Below are positions 45,893 through 54,499 of a DNA stretch of 64,000 nucleotides, in pieces. Within the stretch, counting starts at the first letter, position 1, and each line of letters opens with the position of its first letter. The position numbers were made by a program, and so were the translations under genes. The notes under the pieces were generated by a model. It was not told the DNA's origin. It worked only from the letters and a program-made list of their open reading frames with translations, and did not search any database. This DNA comes from Novosphingobium sp. PhB57 (lineage in GTDB: Bacteria > Pseudomonadota > Alphaproteobacteria > Sphingomonadales > Sphingomonadaceae): assembly GCF_004342985.1 (NCBI RefSeq), contig NZ_SMBO01000008.1, positions 84,301 to 148,300 on the forward strand. The letters run 5' to 3'.

Positions 45893-46534
45893 ATGGAGCG
45901 ATCCGACGACTTCGCCATCTCGCGCCGCGGCGCATTGGTCGGGACGGCAGCTGCCGTCGCGATTGGCGCGACTGCCAGCGTGACCGCGCAGACGCCACAT
46001 CACCCCAGCGTTCCGCAGCCTACCCGGCTGTCGGTGTCGCTGAAGGTCAACGGCAAACGCGAGGCTATGGAGCTCGACACGCGCACCACGCTTCTCGATG
46101 CGCTTCGCGACCATCTCCACCTGACCGGCACGAAGAAGGGCTGCGATCACGGCCAGTGCGGTGCCTGCACAGTGCTAGTCGACGGAAAGCGGATCAATTC
46201 CTGTCTGACGCTCGCGGTCATGCACCAGGGCGACGAGATCACGACGATCGAGGGCCTGGGACAGCCCGGCAATCTGCACCCGATGCAGGCGGCGTTCGTG
46301 AAACACGACGGCTATCAGTGTGGCTATTGCACGCCCGGCCAGATCTGCTCGGCAATCGCCGTGCTCGGCGAGATCGAGGCTGGCGTGCCGAGCCATGTCA
46401 GCGGGAGCCTCACCGATCGGCCGACAGCCACCAACGACGAGATGCGCGAGCGGATGAGCGGCAATATCTGCCGTTGCGGCGCCTATTCGAACATCCTCGA
46501 GGCGATGACCGAAGTCGCGGGAGCCAAGGTATGA
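45893..46534 (+). CDS. paoA: Periplasmic aldehyde oxidoreductase, 2Fe-2S subunit
   Basis: Small subunit (213 aa) of a xanthine-oxidase-family enzyme. Tat signal at residues 8-33 (ISRRGALVGTAAAVAIGA). Plant-ferredoxin-type cluster motif GCDHGQCGACTVLVDG at about 83-98 and the second cluster in GYQCGYCTPGQ and NICRCGAY. The Tat signal on this subunit and its order before paoB and paoC match E. coli PaoABC (YagTSR), which oxidises aromatic aldehydes in the periplasm. Overlaps paoB (ATGA). Confidence 0.92.
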   Translation: MERSDDFAISRRGALVGTAAAVAIGATASVTAQTPHHPSVPQPTRLSVSLKVNGKREAMELDTRTTLLDALRDHLHLTGTKKGCDHGQCGACTVLVDGKRINSCLTLAVMHQGDEITTIEGLGQPGNLHPMQAAFVKHDGYQCGYCTPGQICSAIAVLGEIEAGVPSHVSGSLTDRPTATNDEMRERMSGNICRCGAYSNILEAMTEVAGAKV

Positions 46535-47481
46535 AACCCTTCAGCTACGAACGCGCCACCACACCGGCCGAGGCGGCTGCGGCAGTGCAGCGCCCCGGTG
46601 CCAAGTTCATCGCAGGCGGCACCAACCTCCTCGATTTGATGAAGCTCGAGATCGAGACGCCGCAGCATCTCGTCGATGTTGGCGGGTTGAACCTCGACCG
46701 GATCGAGCCGACACCCGAGGGCGGCCTTCGGATCGGCGCGCTCGTCACCAATACCGACCTCGCGTCTGACAAACGCGTACGCAAGGATTACGGCGTCCTC
46801 TGCCGCGCGATTGTCGCGGGCGCCAGCGGACAGCTCCGCAACAAGGCAACGACCGCGGGCAACCTGCTGCAGCGCACGCGCTGCCCGTATTTCTACGACA
46901 CCAACCAGCCCTGCAATAAGCGCAAGCCAGGTTCCGGCTGCGCGGCCATCGGCGGGGTAAATCGCCAGCTCGGCGTGATCGGAACCAGCGATGCCTGCAT
47001 CGCCACCTATCCAGGCGACATGGCCGTTGCAATGCGTGTCCTCGACGCGGCTGTCGAGACGGTGAACGCTGCCGGCGCGACCCGCGCTATACCTATCGCC
47101 AACTTCCATCGGCTGCCGGGATCAACCCCGCATATCGACACGACGCTGCAGCACGGCGAACTCATCACCGGCGTCACGTTGCCCCGCCCGCTAGGCGGCA
47201 CGCATGTCTATCTCAAGGTCCGCGACCGCGCGTCCTACGCCTTCGCACTCGTCTCGATTGCCGCTGTCATCCAGCGTGACGGAACGGGGCACGTCGCGAT
47301 TGGCGGTGTCGCGCCGAAGCCGTGGCGCAACGAAGCGGCCGATGCCGCGCTGCCGCAGGGCGCCAAGGCCGCAGCGTCTCGGCTCTTCGCCGGTGCGCGA
47401 CCGACGCCGGAAAACGCATTCAAGGTGCCGCTCGCCGAGCGCGCGCTCGCAGCCGTCCTGGCAGAGGTAAAGGCAGCATGA
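46531..47481 (+). CDS. paoB: Periplasmic aldehyde oxidoreductase, FAD subunit with extra Fe-S site
   Basis: FAD-binding middle subunit (316 aa). The FAD site AGGTNLLDLMK lies near residue 29, and QLRNKATTAGNLLQRTRC near 105. Four cysteines (in TRCPYF, QPCNKR, GSGCAA and DACIATY, about residues 118-155) match the additional 4Fe-4S cluster that distinguishes PaoB from ordinary xanthine dehydrogenase FAD subunits. Overlaps both neighbours by four bases. Confidence 0.92.
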   Translation: MKPFSYERATTPAEAAAAVQRPGAKFIAGGTNLLDLMKLEIETPQHLVDVGGLNLDRIEPTPEGGLRIGALVTNTDLASDKRVRKDYGVLCRAIVAGASGQLRNKATTAGNLLQRTRCPYFYDTNQPCNKRKPGSGCAAIGGVNRQLGVIGTSDACIATYPGDMAVAMRVLDAAVETVNAAGATRAIPIANFHRLPGSTPHIDTTLQHGELITGVTLPRPLGGTHVYLKVRDRASYAFALVSIAAVIQRDGTGHVAIGGVAPKPWRNEAADAALPQGAKAAASRLFAGARPTPENAFKVPLAERALAAVLAEVKAA

Positions 47482-49697
47482 AGTTCGACACGCCTGCGGG
47501 TACCAACCCGATCGATCAGCTAAAGGTGATTGGGAAGCCGACCGACCGGATTGACGGTCCGTTGAAGACCACTGGCGCCGCCAAATATGCCTATGAATGG
47601 CATGAGGAGGTCCCCAACGCGGCCTATGGCTACATCGTCGGCTCGGCGATCGCCAAGGGGCGGATCGGATCTATCGACCTCGACGAGGCAAAGGCCGCCT
47701 CCGGCGTGCTCGCGATCGTGACCGCTAAGGAGGCCGGCAAGCTCGGCAAGGGCAAGTTCAACACCGTCAAGCTCCTCGCCGGCCCCGATATCGACCATTA
47801 CGCTCAGGCCATTGCCGTGGTCGTCGCCGAGACGTTCGAGCAGGCGCGTGCCGCGGCCGCGATGGTGCGCATCGACTATGTCCGGGCCAAGGGCAGTTTC
47901 GACCTTGCCGAGGGCCTGAAGACCGCACCGATCACGGGCGGCATGGGCGACGACGGCAAGCCAGCGCCCAAGGAAGATCGCTATGGCGACTTCGAAGGCG
48001 CCTATGCGGCAGCGCCGGTCAAGCTCGACGAGCGCTACACGACACCCGACCAGAGTCAGGCGATGATCGAGCCGCACGCCTCGATTGCGGCGTGGGATGG
48101 CGACAAGCTTACCGTCTGGAACGCCAATCAGATGGTCGACTGGAGCCGCGCCGACCTTGCCACGACGCTCGGCATTCCGAAGGACAATGTCCGCCTGATC
48201 TCGCCTTATGTTGGCGGCGGTTTCGGCAGTAAGCTGTGGATCCGCGCCGACGTTGTGATGGCGGCCCTCGGCGCGAAAGCCGCTGGCCGTCCCGTCAAGA
48301 TTGCGCTTCCCCGCCCGTTCCTGATGAACAACACGCCACACCGACCGGCGACCGCGCAGCGCATCCGCATTGGCACCGACCAAGCCGGCAAGATCACCGC
48401 GTTCGCGCATGAGAGCGGCACCGGCGACGTCGCGGGTGGTCAGCCCGAGACTGTGACCGCCCAAAGCAAGCTCCTCTATGCCGGTGAGAACCGCCTGCTC
48501 CAGCGTCGCCTCGCGCATCTGGATCTGCCTGAGAGCAATGCGATGCGCGCGCCAGGGGAGGCGCAGGGCCTTATGGCGCTGGAGATCGCGATGGACGAGA
48601 TGGCCGAGAAGCTGAAGATCGATCCGATCGAGTTCCGCATCATCAACGACACCCAAGTCGATCCGATGAAGCCCGAGAAGCGCTTCTCGCAGCGCCAGCT
48701 CACTGAGTGCTTCCGGATCGGTGCCGAAAAGTTCGGCTGGTCGCAGCGCAATGCCTCGCCAGGCCAGATGCGCGATGGCCGCTGGTTGATCGGCATGGGC
48801 ACCGCGACTGCCTTCCGCGGACACATCAATACACCGTCGAAGGCCCGCATCCGGCTCGATGCAAAGGGAATAGTCACGGTCGAGAGCGACATGACCGACA
48901 TCGGAACCGGCAGCTATACGATTTTCGCGCAGACCGCGGCGGAGACGATGGGCCTCCCGCTCGACAAGGTCATCGTGAAGCTAGGTGATTCCACCTTCCC
49001 CGTGTCCGCCGGATCGGGCGGACAGTGGGGTGCGAACAGCGGCACGGCCGGTGTCTATGCCGCGTGCATGAAGCTGCGCGAGTTGGTCGCGGAGCGTCTC
49101 GGCCTTAACACAGCCGACGCTGCGTTCGTCGATGGTAAGGTACGGTCGGCCAACCGCAGCATCGCCCTGGGCGATGCTGCAAAGGGTGGCGACATCGTCA
49201 TCGAAGACGGCATCGAGTTTGGCGATCTCGACAAGCAGATGCATCAGGCGACATTCGGTGCGCATTTCGTCGAGGTCGGGGTCGACGCCTACACTGGCGT
49301 CACACGTGTTCGCCGCATGCTAGCGGTCTGCGCCGCGGGGCGGATCCTCAACCCCAAGGCTGCCCGCAGCCAAGTGATCGGCGCAATGACGATGGGAGTA
49401 GGCGGCGCGCTTATGGAGGAGCTCGCGGTCGACAGGCGCTTCGGCTTTTTCGTCAATCACGACCTCGCCGGCTACGAAGTGCCGGTCCATGCCGACATCC
49501 CGCATCAGGAGGTCATCTTCCTCGACGAGGTCGATGCGACGACGTCGCCGATGAAAGCCAAGGGTGTCGGCGAGCTGGGCCTGTGCGGGGTCGGCGCCGC
49601 CGTCGCCAACGCTGTCTATAATGCGACCGGCGTTCGCATCCGCGACTATCCGATCACGCTCGACAAGCATCTCGATCGCTTGCCGGCGATCGCATGA
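47478..49697 (+). CDS. paoC: Periplasmic aldehyde oxidoreductase, molybdenum subunit
   Basis: Large molybdopterin subunit (739 aa). The aldehyde oxidase/xanthine dehydrogenase a/b hammerhead domain is at the N-terminus. The Mo-cofactor part has SPYVGGGFGSK near residue 245, MRAPGEAQGL near 358 and the catalytic Glu in KGVGELGLCG near 695-700. No own signal peptide, in keeping with export on the Tat signal of PaoA. Maturation factors such as PaoD are not in this window. Overlaps the cupin gene by four bases. Confidence 0.93.
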   Translation: MKFDTPAGTNPIDQLKVIGKPTDRIDGPLKTTGAAKYAYEWHEEVPNAAYGYIVGSAIAKGRIGSIDLDEAKAASGVLAIVTAKEAGKLGKGKFNTVKLLAGPDIDHYAQAIAVVVAETFEQARAAAAMVRIDYVRAKGSFDLAEGLKTAPITGGMGDDGKPAPKEDRYGDFEGAYAAAPVKLDERYTTPDQSQAMIEPHASIAAWDGDKLTVWNANQMVDWSRADLATTLGIPKDNVRLISPYVGGGFGSKLWIRADVVMAALGAKAAGRPVKIALPRPFLMNNTPHRPATAQRIRIGTDQAGKITAFAHESGTGDVAGGQPETVTAQSKLLYAGENRLLQRRLAHLDLPESNAMRAPGEAQGLMALEIAMDEMAEKLKIDPIEFRIINDTQVDPMKPEKRFSQRQLTECFRIGAEKFGWSQRNASPGQMRDGRWLIGMGTATAFRGHINTPSKARIRLDAKGIVTVESDMTDIGTGSYTIFAQTAAETMGLPLDKVIVKLGDSTFPVSAGSGGQWGANSGTAGVYAACMKLRELVAERLGLNTADAAFVDGKVRSANRSIALGDAAKGGDIVIEDGIEFGDLDKQMHQATFGAHFVEVGVDAYTGVTRVRRMLAVCAAGRILNPKAARSQVIGAMTMGVGGALMEELAVDRRFGFFVNHDLAGYEVPVHADIPHQEVIFLDEVDATTSPMKAKGVGELGLCGVGAAVANAVYNATGVRIRDYPITLDKHLDRLPAIA

Positions 49698-50224
49698 GGA
49701 TGGCCGGAGCGATTGTGCCCGCAATACCCAGCGGCACCTGGCTCGTATCCCTGCTGGCGTGCCTGAACATCGCCTTTTCTCCTGCGGCAGCCGACACGAA
49801 GAAAGCATCTGCTATGACCGACATCAAACGTAAAGCCGATCTCAAGACCGTGCCCGGTCCCGCCGAGACCTTCACTGGGGAGGTCACCGTCACCATGCTG
49901 TTCCAGCGCGACGAGCCGTCGCGGGTGTCGGGCGCACGGGTCCATTTCGAGCCCGGTGCACGGACCGCGTGGCACACGCATCCGCTCGGCCAGACGCTAA
50001 TTGTCACCGAAGGCGTTGGTTGGACGCAGGTCGAGGGCGGCCCGGTCCTTGAGTTCTTCGCCGGTGACGTTCTCCTCTGCCCTGCCAAAGAGAAGCATTG
50101 GCACGGCGCTACGCCGCGCGAGAGCATGACCCACATCGCCGTCCAGGAAAGTCAGGACGGCTCGCCCGTCACCTGGATGCACCATGTCACCGACGAGGAA
50201 TATTTGAAGGGACCGAACGGCTGA
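49694..50224 (+). CDS. Cupin-domain protein, copy 2 (with signal peptide)
   Basis: Paralogue of the cupin at 34831 (176 aa). Signal-like segment at about residues 10-34 (WLVSLLACLNIAFSPAAA) and the cupin motifs GARTAWHTHPLGQTLIV and EKHWHGATP. Its ATG overlaps the paoC stop (ATGA), so it is the last cistron of the SDR-paoABC unit. A shorter form from ATG 49814 would be cytoplasmic. Presumed metal-binding isomerase, decarboxylase or dioxygenase; not defined by sequence. Confidence 0.85.
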   Translation: MRMAGAIVPAIPSGTWLVSLLACLNIAFSPAAADTKKASAMTDIKRKADLKTVPGPAETFTGEVTVTMLFQRDEPSRVSGARVHFEPGARTAWHTHPLGQTLIVTEGVGWTQVEGGPVLEFFAGDVLLCPAKEKHWHGATPRESMTHIAVQESQDGSPVTWMHHVTDEEYLKGPNG

Positions 50225-50949
50225 GGCGCGTGCCTCTGGCGTCGCTGAAAAAGGACCAATGCGCTGTCTGCTCACGGCTGCGATGCCCTTTTAGGGCCTA
50301 CACGCCCCGTCGGCTTGCCGCTGATACTTCCTCACTCCGTAATGCGGGGATCGTCCAGCGCCAGAGGTCCGGTTCTGCCGATAGCTGCCGTATGGTCGAG
50401 GTCTGTGGAAAGACCGCTACGTCCCAGTTCTCCCCCTTCGGATGTCGACCCTTCTCGGTCGTTCAGCAGCCGATTTCCGCTCCCCAGGTGCGGACCGGCA
50501 GCTTTCCCATCTCATACGTGCAACACTGGCCGTTAGGAGAATGTCCGGTCCGTAGCCGGGTTACGGGGATAGCTGCCACTCACTCGCTGTCGGTGCCGAC
50601 CAGATATCGCCGTTCCCCTGTGACGGCGCGAGCGTCCGGATCTGACGGGAGCCGCCGATCGAGCGTCACGAAGCTGCCTGCAGCGGCCTCAGTGTCGGCC
50701 GTCCAGCAGATCGCGACAGGCTGCGGAAACCGGTCGCAAGCACCCGTAGCAGTCCCGTTTCTCCATCTCCAACTGGCAGTTTCAGGAAAACACAAAAATA
50801 CATTCGGGCACACGTTTTGGGAAAGCGCCTCGACGACGCGCCAGGAAAGGCTGATCCGCTCCAAACTTCCCATTATTGGGAAGGATGCACGTCTCGCATT
50901 CCCCGCTCAATTAGGCCTTCAAAACGGCTTTGGCTAACTGACCAACCAT
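50225..50949. other. Intergenic region after the paoABC unit
   Basis: A 725-nt gap between convergent units, holding repeat copy B and related sequence to about 50660. No gene was supported. Confidence 0.55.
50409..50585. repeat. Dispersed cargo repeat, copy B
   Basis: Aligns over about 175 nt with 32199-32372 and over about 130 nt with 25412-25545. Best blocks: GGATGTCGACCCTTCTCGG, GCCGATTTCCGCTCCC, CTTTCCCATCTC, ACTGGCCG and ATGTCCGGT. Non-coding. Confidence 0.65.
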
Positions 50950-51414
50950 CTAGCGAAGAACGTGTCGCAATCGCATCCAGTGTGCGTAGACGACAGCGCC
51001 CACGATAAACGCCCAGGTCGCGCCTTTGACGGCCAGCGTCCGTGTCGTTTGCATGGCCTCTGGCAGGTTCACGAGTTCCTCGCCCAACGTGCCGATAATC
51101 AGCGCGCAGAGGAGCACAATGAAGGCCGAGAAGGCGTGGCGTGATCGTGCCAGCAAAAGCAGGGCGGCCGTGGGAGCCGCGAGAATGCCGGTCGCGCGCG
51201 CGGCCAACGCCCATGATGGCAGCTTCGCCACCAGATCCATCGTGCCGGGAGGCACATACGCGAGCAGAATCGGCGTCTGGAAGACGGTTCCGAGATACCC
51301 GATGAGCATGCCGAGGCCGATCAGCAGGCAGACGGACCCGACCAGCCACAGGTGCCACGGGGCCCGCACGGCGCTGCCGTTGCGGCTCCCATCGCGTGAG
51401 TCACGATTGACCAT
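50950..51414 (-). CDS. Small four-helix membrane protein (annotated 'sugar transporter' in sphingomonads)
   Basis: Protein of 154 aa with four hydrophobic segments. It opens with the family's APWHLWLVG motif and has LPSWALAARATGILAAPTAA and LLLARSRHAF in the middle. Related small proteins in sphingomonads carry the vague name sugar transporter, but no transport activity is implied by the sequence. ATG chosen with GGAG upstream. It lies 23 nt after the SDR gene on the same strand. Confidence 0.75.
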   Translation of the reverse strand: MVNRDSRDGSRNGSAVRAPWHLWLVGSVCLLIGLGMLIGYLGTVFQTPILLAYVPPGTMDLVAKLPSWALAARATGILAAPTAALLLLARSRHAFSAFIVLLCALIIGTLGEELVNLPEAMQTTRTLAVKGATWAFIVGAVVYAHWMRLRHVLR

Positions 51415-51437
51415 CACGTGCTCCCTTGCCGTCCATT

Positions 51438-52334
51438 TCAGCGGAACGCTTTGAGGACGCTGTCCTTCAGATGCTCGGCCTTGTCCTTGGCGTCCATGAG
51501 CTGGAGCATGTGGTGAGAGCGCTCGTTGGCGAGGTAGGGTGCCGACGAGAACCACCCGCCATCAACCACAATGTCGGTGCCGGTGATGTAGGAGGACTCG
51601 TCGCTGGCGAGGAACAGGGCGGTGTAGCCGATCTCTTCCGCCTTGCCGCTCCGGCGCAAGAGGACGGTGTTGTTCATTGCAGACGCCTGCAACTTCTTCG
51701 CCACCGGGTTCGCCTCCATCCCGGCAGTGAGATCGGTCTCGATCCAGCCTGGCTGGATGACGTTGCAGCGTATGCCCCAGTCCGCGTAGATGTAGGCGGC
51801 CGAGCGGGACAAGCCCTCCAGCGCCCACTTGGAGGATGAGTAGGCTGTGCTGAAATTGCCCGTAATGCCGCCCACCGAGCCGATGTTGACGATCGACCCG
51901 CCACCCGACTCCTTGATGAGCGGTGCGCATGTCTGGATGCCGCGCAGCGTTCCGGTGACGTTTATCTCGAAGATCTTGTTCCACTCCTCGATGTCCACGG
52001 TCGGGAAGCGGACGAGGGCGTTGCTGCCGACGATGTTCATCAGGATGTGCAGCGCGCCCGCCTGCTCGCGCACCTGCGCGACGGCCGAGTCCCACTGCAC
52101 TTGATCGGACACGTCCAGCGGGACGAAGTGCGCCGTGCCGCCCGCGCCGGTGATCTCGGCCGCCAGCGCCTCGCCGCGCTCGGAGCTGCGCCCGGCGATG
52201 AACACGGTCGCGCCCTCACGGGCGAACAGCCGTGCGGACGCGCGGCCCATGCCGCCATAACCGCCAGTGATAAGTGCCACCTTGCCCGCGAGCCGGGGTG
52301 GGCGGGCTTGGCCTGCATAGGTGGTCTTGGTCAT
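51438..52334 (-). CDS. SDR family oxidoreductase
   Basis: SDR of 298 aa. TGGYGGMGRASA near residue 23 is an unusual glycine motif (G-G-Y-G-G-M-G), followed by VFIAGRSSERGE with Arg, suggesting NADP. Ser in NIGSVGG and Tyr-x-x-x-Lys in YSSSKWALEGL are present. Extra 30 residues at the C-terminus end in KDKAEHLKDSVLKAFR. ATG has AAGGAG about 8 nt upstream. Likely one operon with the small membrane protein. Confidence 0.9.
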   Translation of the reverse strand: MTKTTYAGQARPPRLAGKVALITGGYGGMGRASARLFAREGATVFIAGRSSERGEALAAEITGAGGTAHFVPLDVSDQVQWDSAVAQVREQAGALHILMNIVGSNALVRFPTVDIEEWNKIFEINVTGTLRGIQTCAPLIKESGGGSIVNIGSVGGITGNFSTAYSSSKWALEGLSRSAAYIYADWGIRCNVIQPGWIETDLTAGMEANPVAKKLQASAMNNTVLLRRSGKAEEIGYTALFLASDESSYITGTDIVVDGGWFSSAPYLANERSHHMLQLMDAKDKAEHLKDSVLKAFR

Positions 52335-52653
52335 TATGTTCTCCTTGCTGAGGGCCGCAGGCCGCTTGATGATAGGTGGTAACCGTTCTCGAGGAACTTC
52401 TGCAATCGCGGGCGAGCTTCGCCGGCCACTCATTGCAGACGCCGTGGACGGAACTGCAGCTCGGGCACGCCGAGACTTCTTGCTGGCGCTGACATCTTGC
52501 TGACGTCCGTCTTCATCGGAGCCTAGAATGCGGTTGCGGCCCGGCCCATCGGGATTAACCCCCAACGGATTGACAAGATTATCAGACCCGTTGAATCATA
52601 GAAATTCGCCCTCCCACGGGGGAAATATCGAGCCTAGGAATAGCGCGGCAGCA
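52335..52653. other. Intergenic region between SDR and HXXEE gene
   Basis: A 319-nt gap between two minus-strand genes. Nothing recognisable; it should hold the promoter of the SDR gene. Confidence 0.4.
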
Positions 52654-53265
52654 CTAGTGATCGCCAAGAATGTGGGCCTGAATGTTTCGCAGAAACTCGG
52701 CATACGGCATTCCGCTCGCCCGCACGACCAACTGCTGTGCGAGCATCAGCGAGAAGACCATGTAGAGGAACGAGAACAGCCACGTCCGACCGCGCATCAG
52801 ACCGTTGCGGACTGCGTAGACGATGCCGTAGATCGAGATCGGCAGCAGCAGGACGAGTGCCGTCGCGAGGCCGGGCGAGTAGAAGCTCGGAAGCTCGAAG
52901 ATCCAGATCGCCGCCGTATGGGCAACAGCTTCCAGAATACCGAGCAGAAGCGAAGACACCGCGAGGAAGGGAACTCTCGGGAAAAACAGCGGTGCCAGGC
53001 ACAGGATGAGGACAATCGCGGCGAGCACGACCTCCCCGAAATGCGGATTGCTGGCAGTGAACCCAAGCTTGTCTGTCATCAGCTGAGTGAAACCGCCCGG
53101 AAACCGCGATTCTTCCCAAATATGAATGACTACGCCGATGAAAAACATGGCGGCAAGGCGTTGCAGCATCGGCATCGAGCGCCATCGCACCGACGCAAAA
53201 ACCGCGACAGTGAACGCGATGAGCGTAAGCAGGTAAAGCGTATTGCCCATTACGAAGCTCAGCAT
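52654..53265 (-). CDS. HXXEE-domain membrane protein 1
   Basis: Polytopic protein of 203 aa with about six membrane helices. The HXXEE motif (HIWEE, His 48 and Glu 51-52) lies in the second helix. Conserved His in HFGEVVL and HTAAIWIF could complete a metal or acid site. Family function is unknown. ATG with GGAGGA 6 nt upstream. Divergent from a second HXXEE gene 85 nt away. Confidence 0.8.
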   Translation of the reverse strand: MLSFVMGNTLYLLTLIAFTVAVFASVRWRSMPMLQRLAAMFFIGVVIHIWEESRFPGGFTQLMTDKLGFTASNPHFGEVVLAAIVLILCLAPLFFPRVPFLAVSSLLLGILEAVAHTAAIWIFELPSFYSPGLATALVLLLPISIYGIVYAVRNGLMRGRTWLFSFLYMVFSLMLAQQLVVRASGMPYAEFLRNIQAHILGDH

Positions 53266-53350
53266 TCTCTTCCTCCTGTTTTGGCGGACGGGCCAAGTTC
53301 AAGTATTCTTCTATTTATCGCGAACGAAATCACCTTTTCGGAGATAATCC

Positions 53351-54061
53351 ATGGGTTGGAGTTGGTTTGACATCCATTGGTGCTGGATAGGCCTGGCGAT
53401 TTCCGCGGCGCTGCTCACGCTCCTGTTTGGGACGAACATCTTTCGCGGAAACATTGGCATTTCCCGATGGCGCGATCCTCTGTGGCTGGCTTGGCTCGCG
53501 CCGGCCTCCTACATGCTCCACCAGTTCGAGGAATATGGCATCGACGCGCAAGGCGTGAGGTTCGCTTTTCCCGACGTCCTGTGCGGATCTGTAGGAATGC
53601 CTCCTTATCCGGCATGTTCCCTCCCTGAGGCTGTCTTCGTAGCCATCAACATTCCCGTTATCTGGGTTGCAGGTCTCGCGTGCGCGCTGCTCGCACGTCG
53701 CCATCCCTTTGTGGGCCTGGGCCTTTATGCCATTCACTTCACTAATGCCCTCTCGCACATCGGTGTTGCAGTCGCTTCGGGATATAACCCGGGTGCCGTC
53801 ACGGCGACGCTGATCCAGTTGCCGCTCTCTCTCTGGGTAGGCTACGCCTGCTTCGGACCGGGCAGGATCATCCGCTGGGGTGCCGCCATCATCGTGGCCG
53901 CTGGAGCTGCCTTCACCGTGATCCTGCTCGTTAGCGTCAATATGTTCGCGAAGGGGATGATCGGTGCATCGATGCTGGTAATCGTTCAGATCCTGAACGC
54001 CTCGCTTGTGGTTTTGGTCCCATGGGTCTCGGCGCGCTGGGTGATGCAGCCAGTGCGGTAG
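53351..54061 (+). CDS. HXXEE-domain membrane protein 2
   Basis: Membrane protein of 236 aa with about seven helices. The motif HQFEEYG (His 57, Glu 60-61) lies at the end of the second helix, and HFTNALSH near residue 137 supplies two more histidines. It differs clearly in length and sequence from HXXEE 1, so the pair is not a recent duplication. ATG with GGAG about 8 nt upstream. Function unknown; the buried acid/histidine cluster suggests an enzyme acting in the membrane. Confidence 0.8.
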   Translation: MGWSWFDIHWCWIGLAISAALLTLLFGTNIFRGNIGISRWRDPLWLAWLAPASYMLHQFEEYGIDAQGVRFAFPDVLCGSVGMPPYPACSLPEAVFVAINIPVIWVAGLACALLARRHPFVGLGLYAIHFTNALSHIGVAVASGYNPGAVTATLIQLPLSLWVGYACFGPGRIIRWGAAIIVAAGAAFTVILLVSVNMFAKGMIGASMLVIVQILNASLVVLVPWVSARWVMQPVR

Positions 54062-54499
54062 CAGCCATTGGCTCGCGCGGCTATCGAATGTGCACCGACA
54101 CCAATCGGCACTTGGCTGATCCCATCGGCGCTTTCGCTAATGGCCGCTTGGCTTGGCTGTGGTCTAAAACCTGACGGACGGCAAACGGGCAGACTTGATC
54201 GTTCCCTGCCGCCGCTTGCTGTCCTGCAGAACGTCCGGTGCTCGACTGAAAGCCGCCGCTTCGATAGCGGCACGGAATGACGGCAATGTCCCAGCCCCGG
54301 TCATGAGCAGACTGTCCACTCATAGGCTCGCTAATTTCCCACTTGAACGGCTTGGATGGGCGCATTGCCGCCAAAGGAACGGTGATAAGCTACACGCTGG
54401 GGGCGTCGGCTTTCTTGAGCCGGGCGCTCAGAACCGGACCGGGTACAAGGTCCCAATGACGGCCAATCCCAGGCATCGCCGAAGTTGGCCGTTCGAGCC
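54062..54499. other. Intergenic region at the right boundary of the cargo
   Basis: A 438-nt gap between the convergent HXXEE 2 and relaxase genes. The stretch at about 54180-54310 has weak likeness to the dispersed repeat (GTCCCAG, CCG-GCTCGA). No gene, tRNA or attachment site was recognised. Confidence 0.4.
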
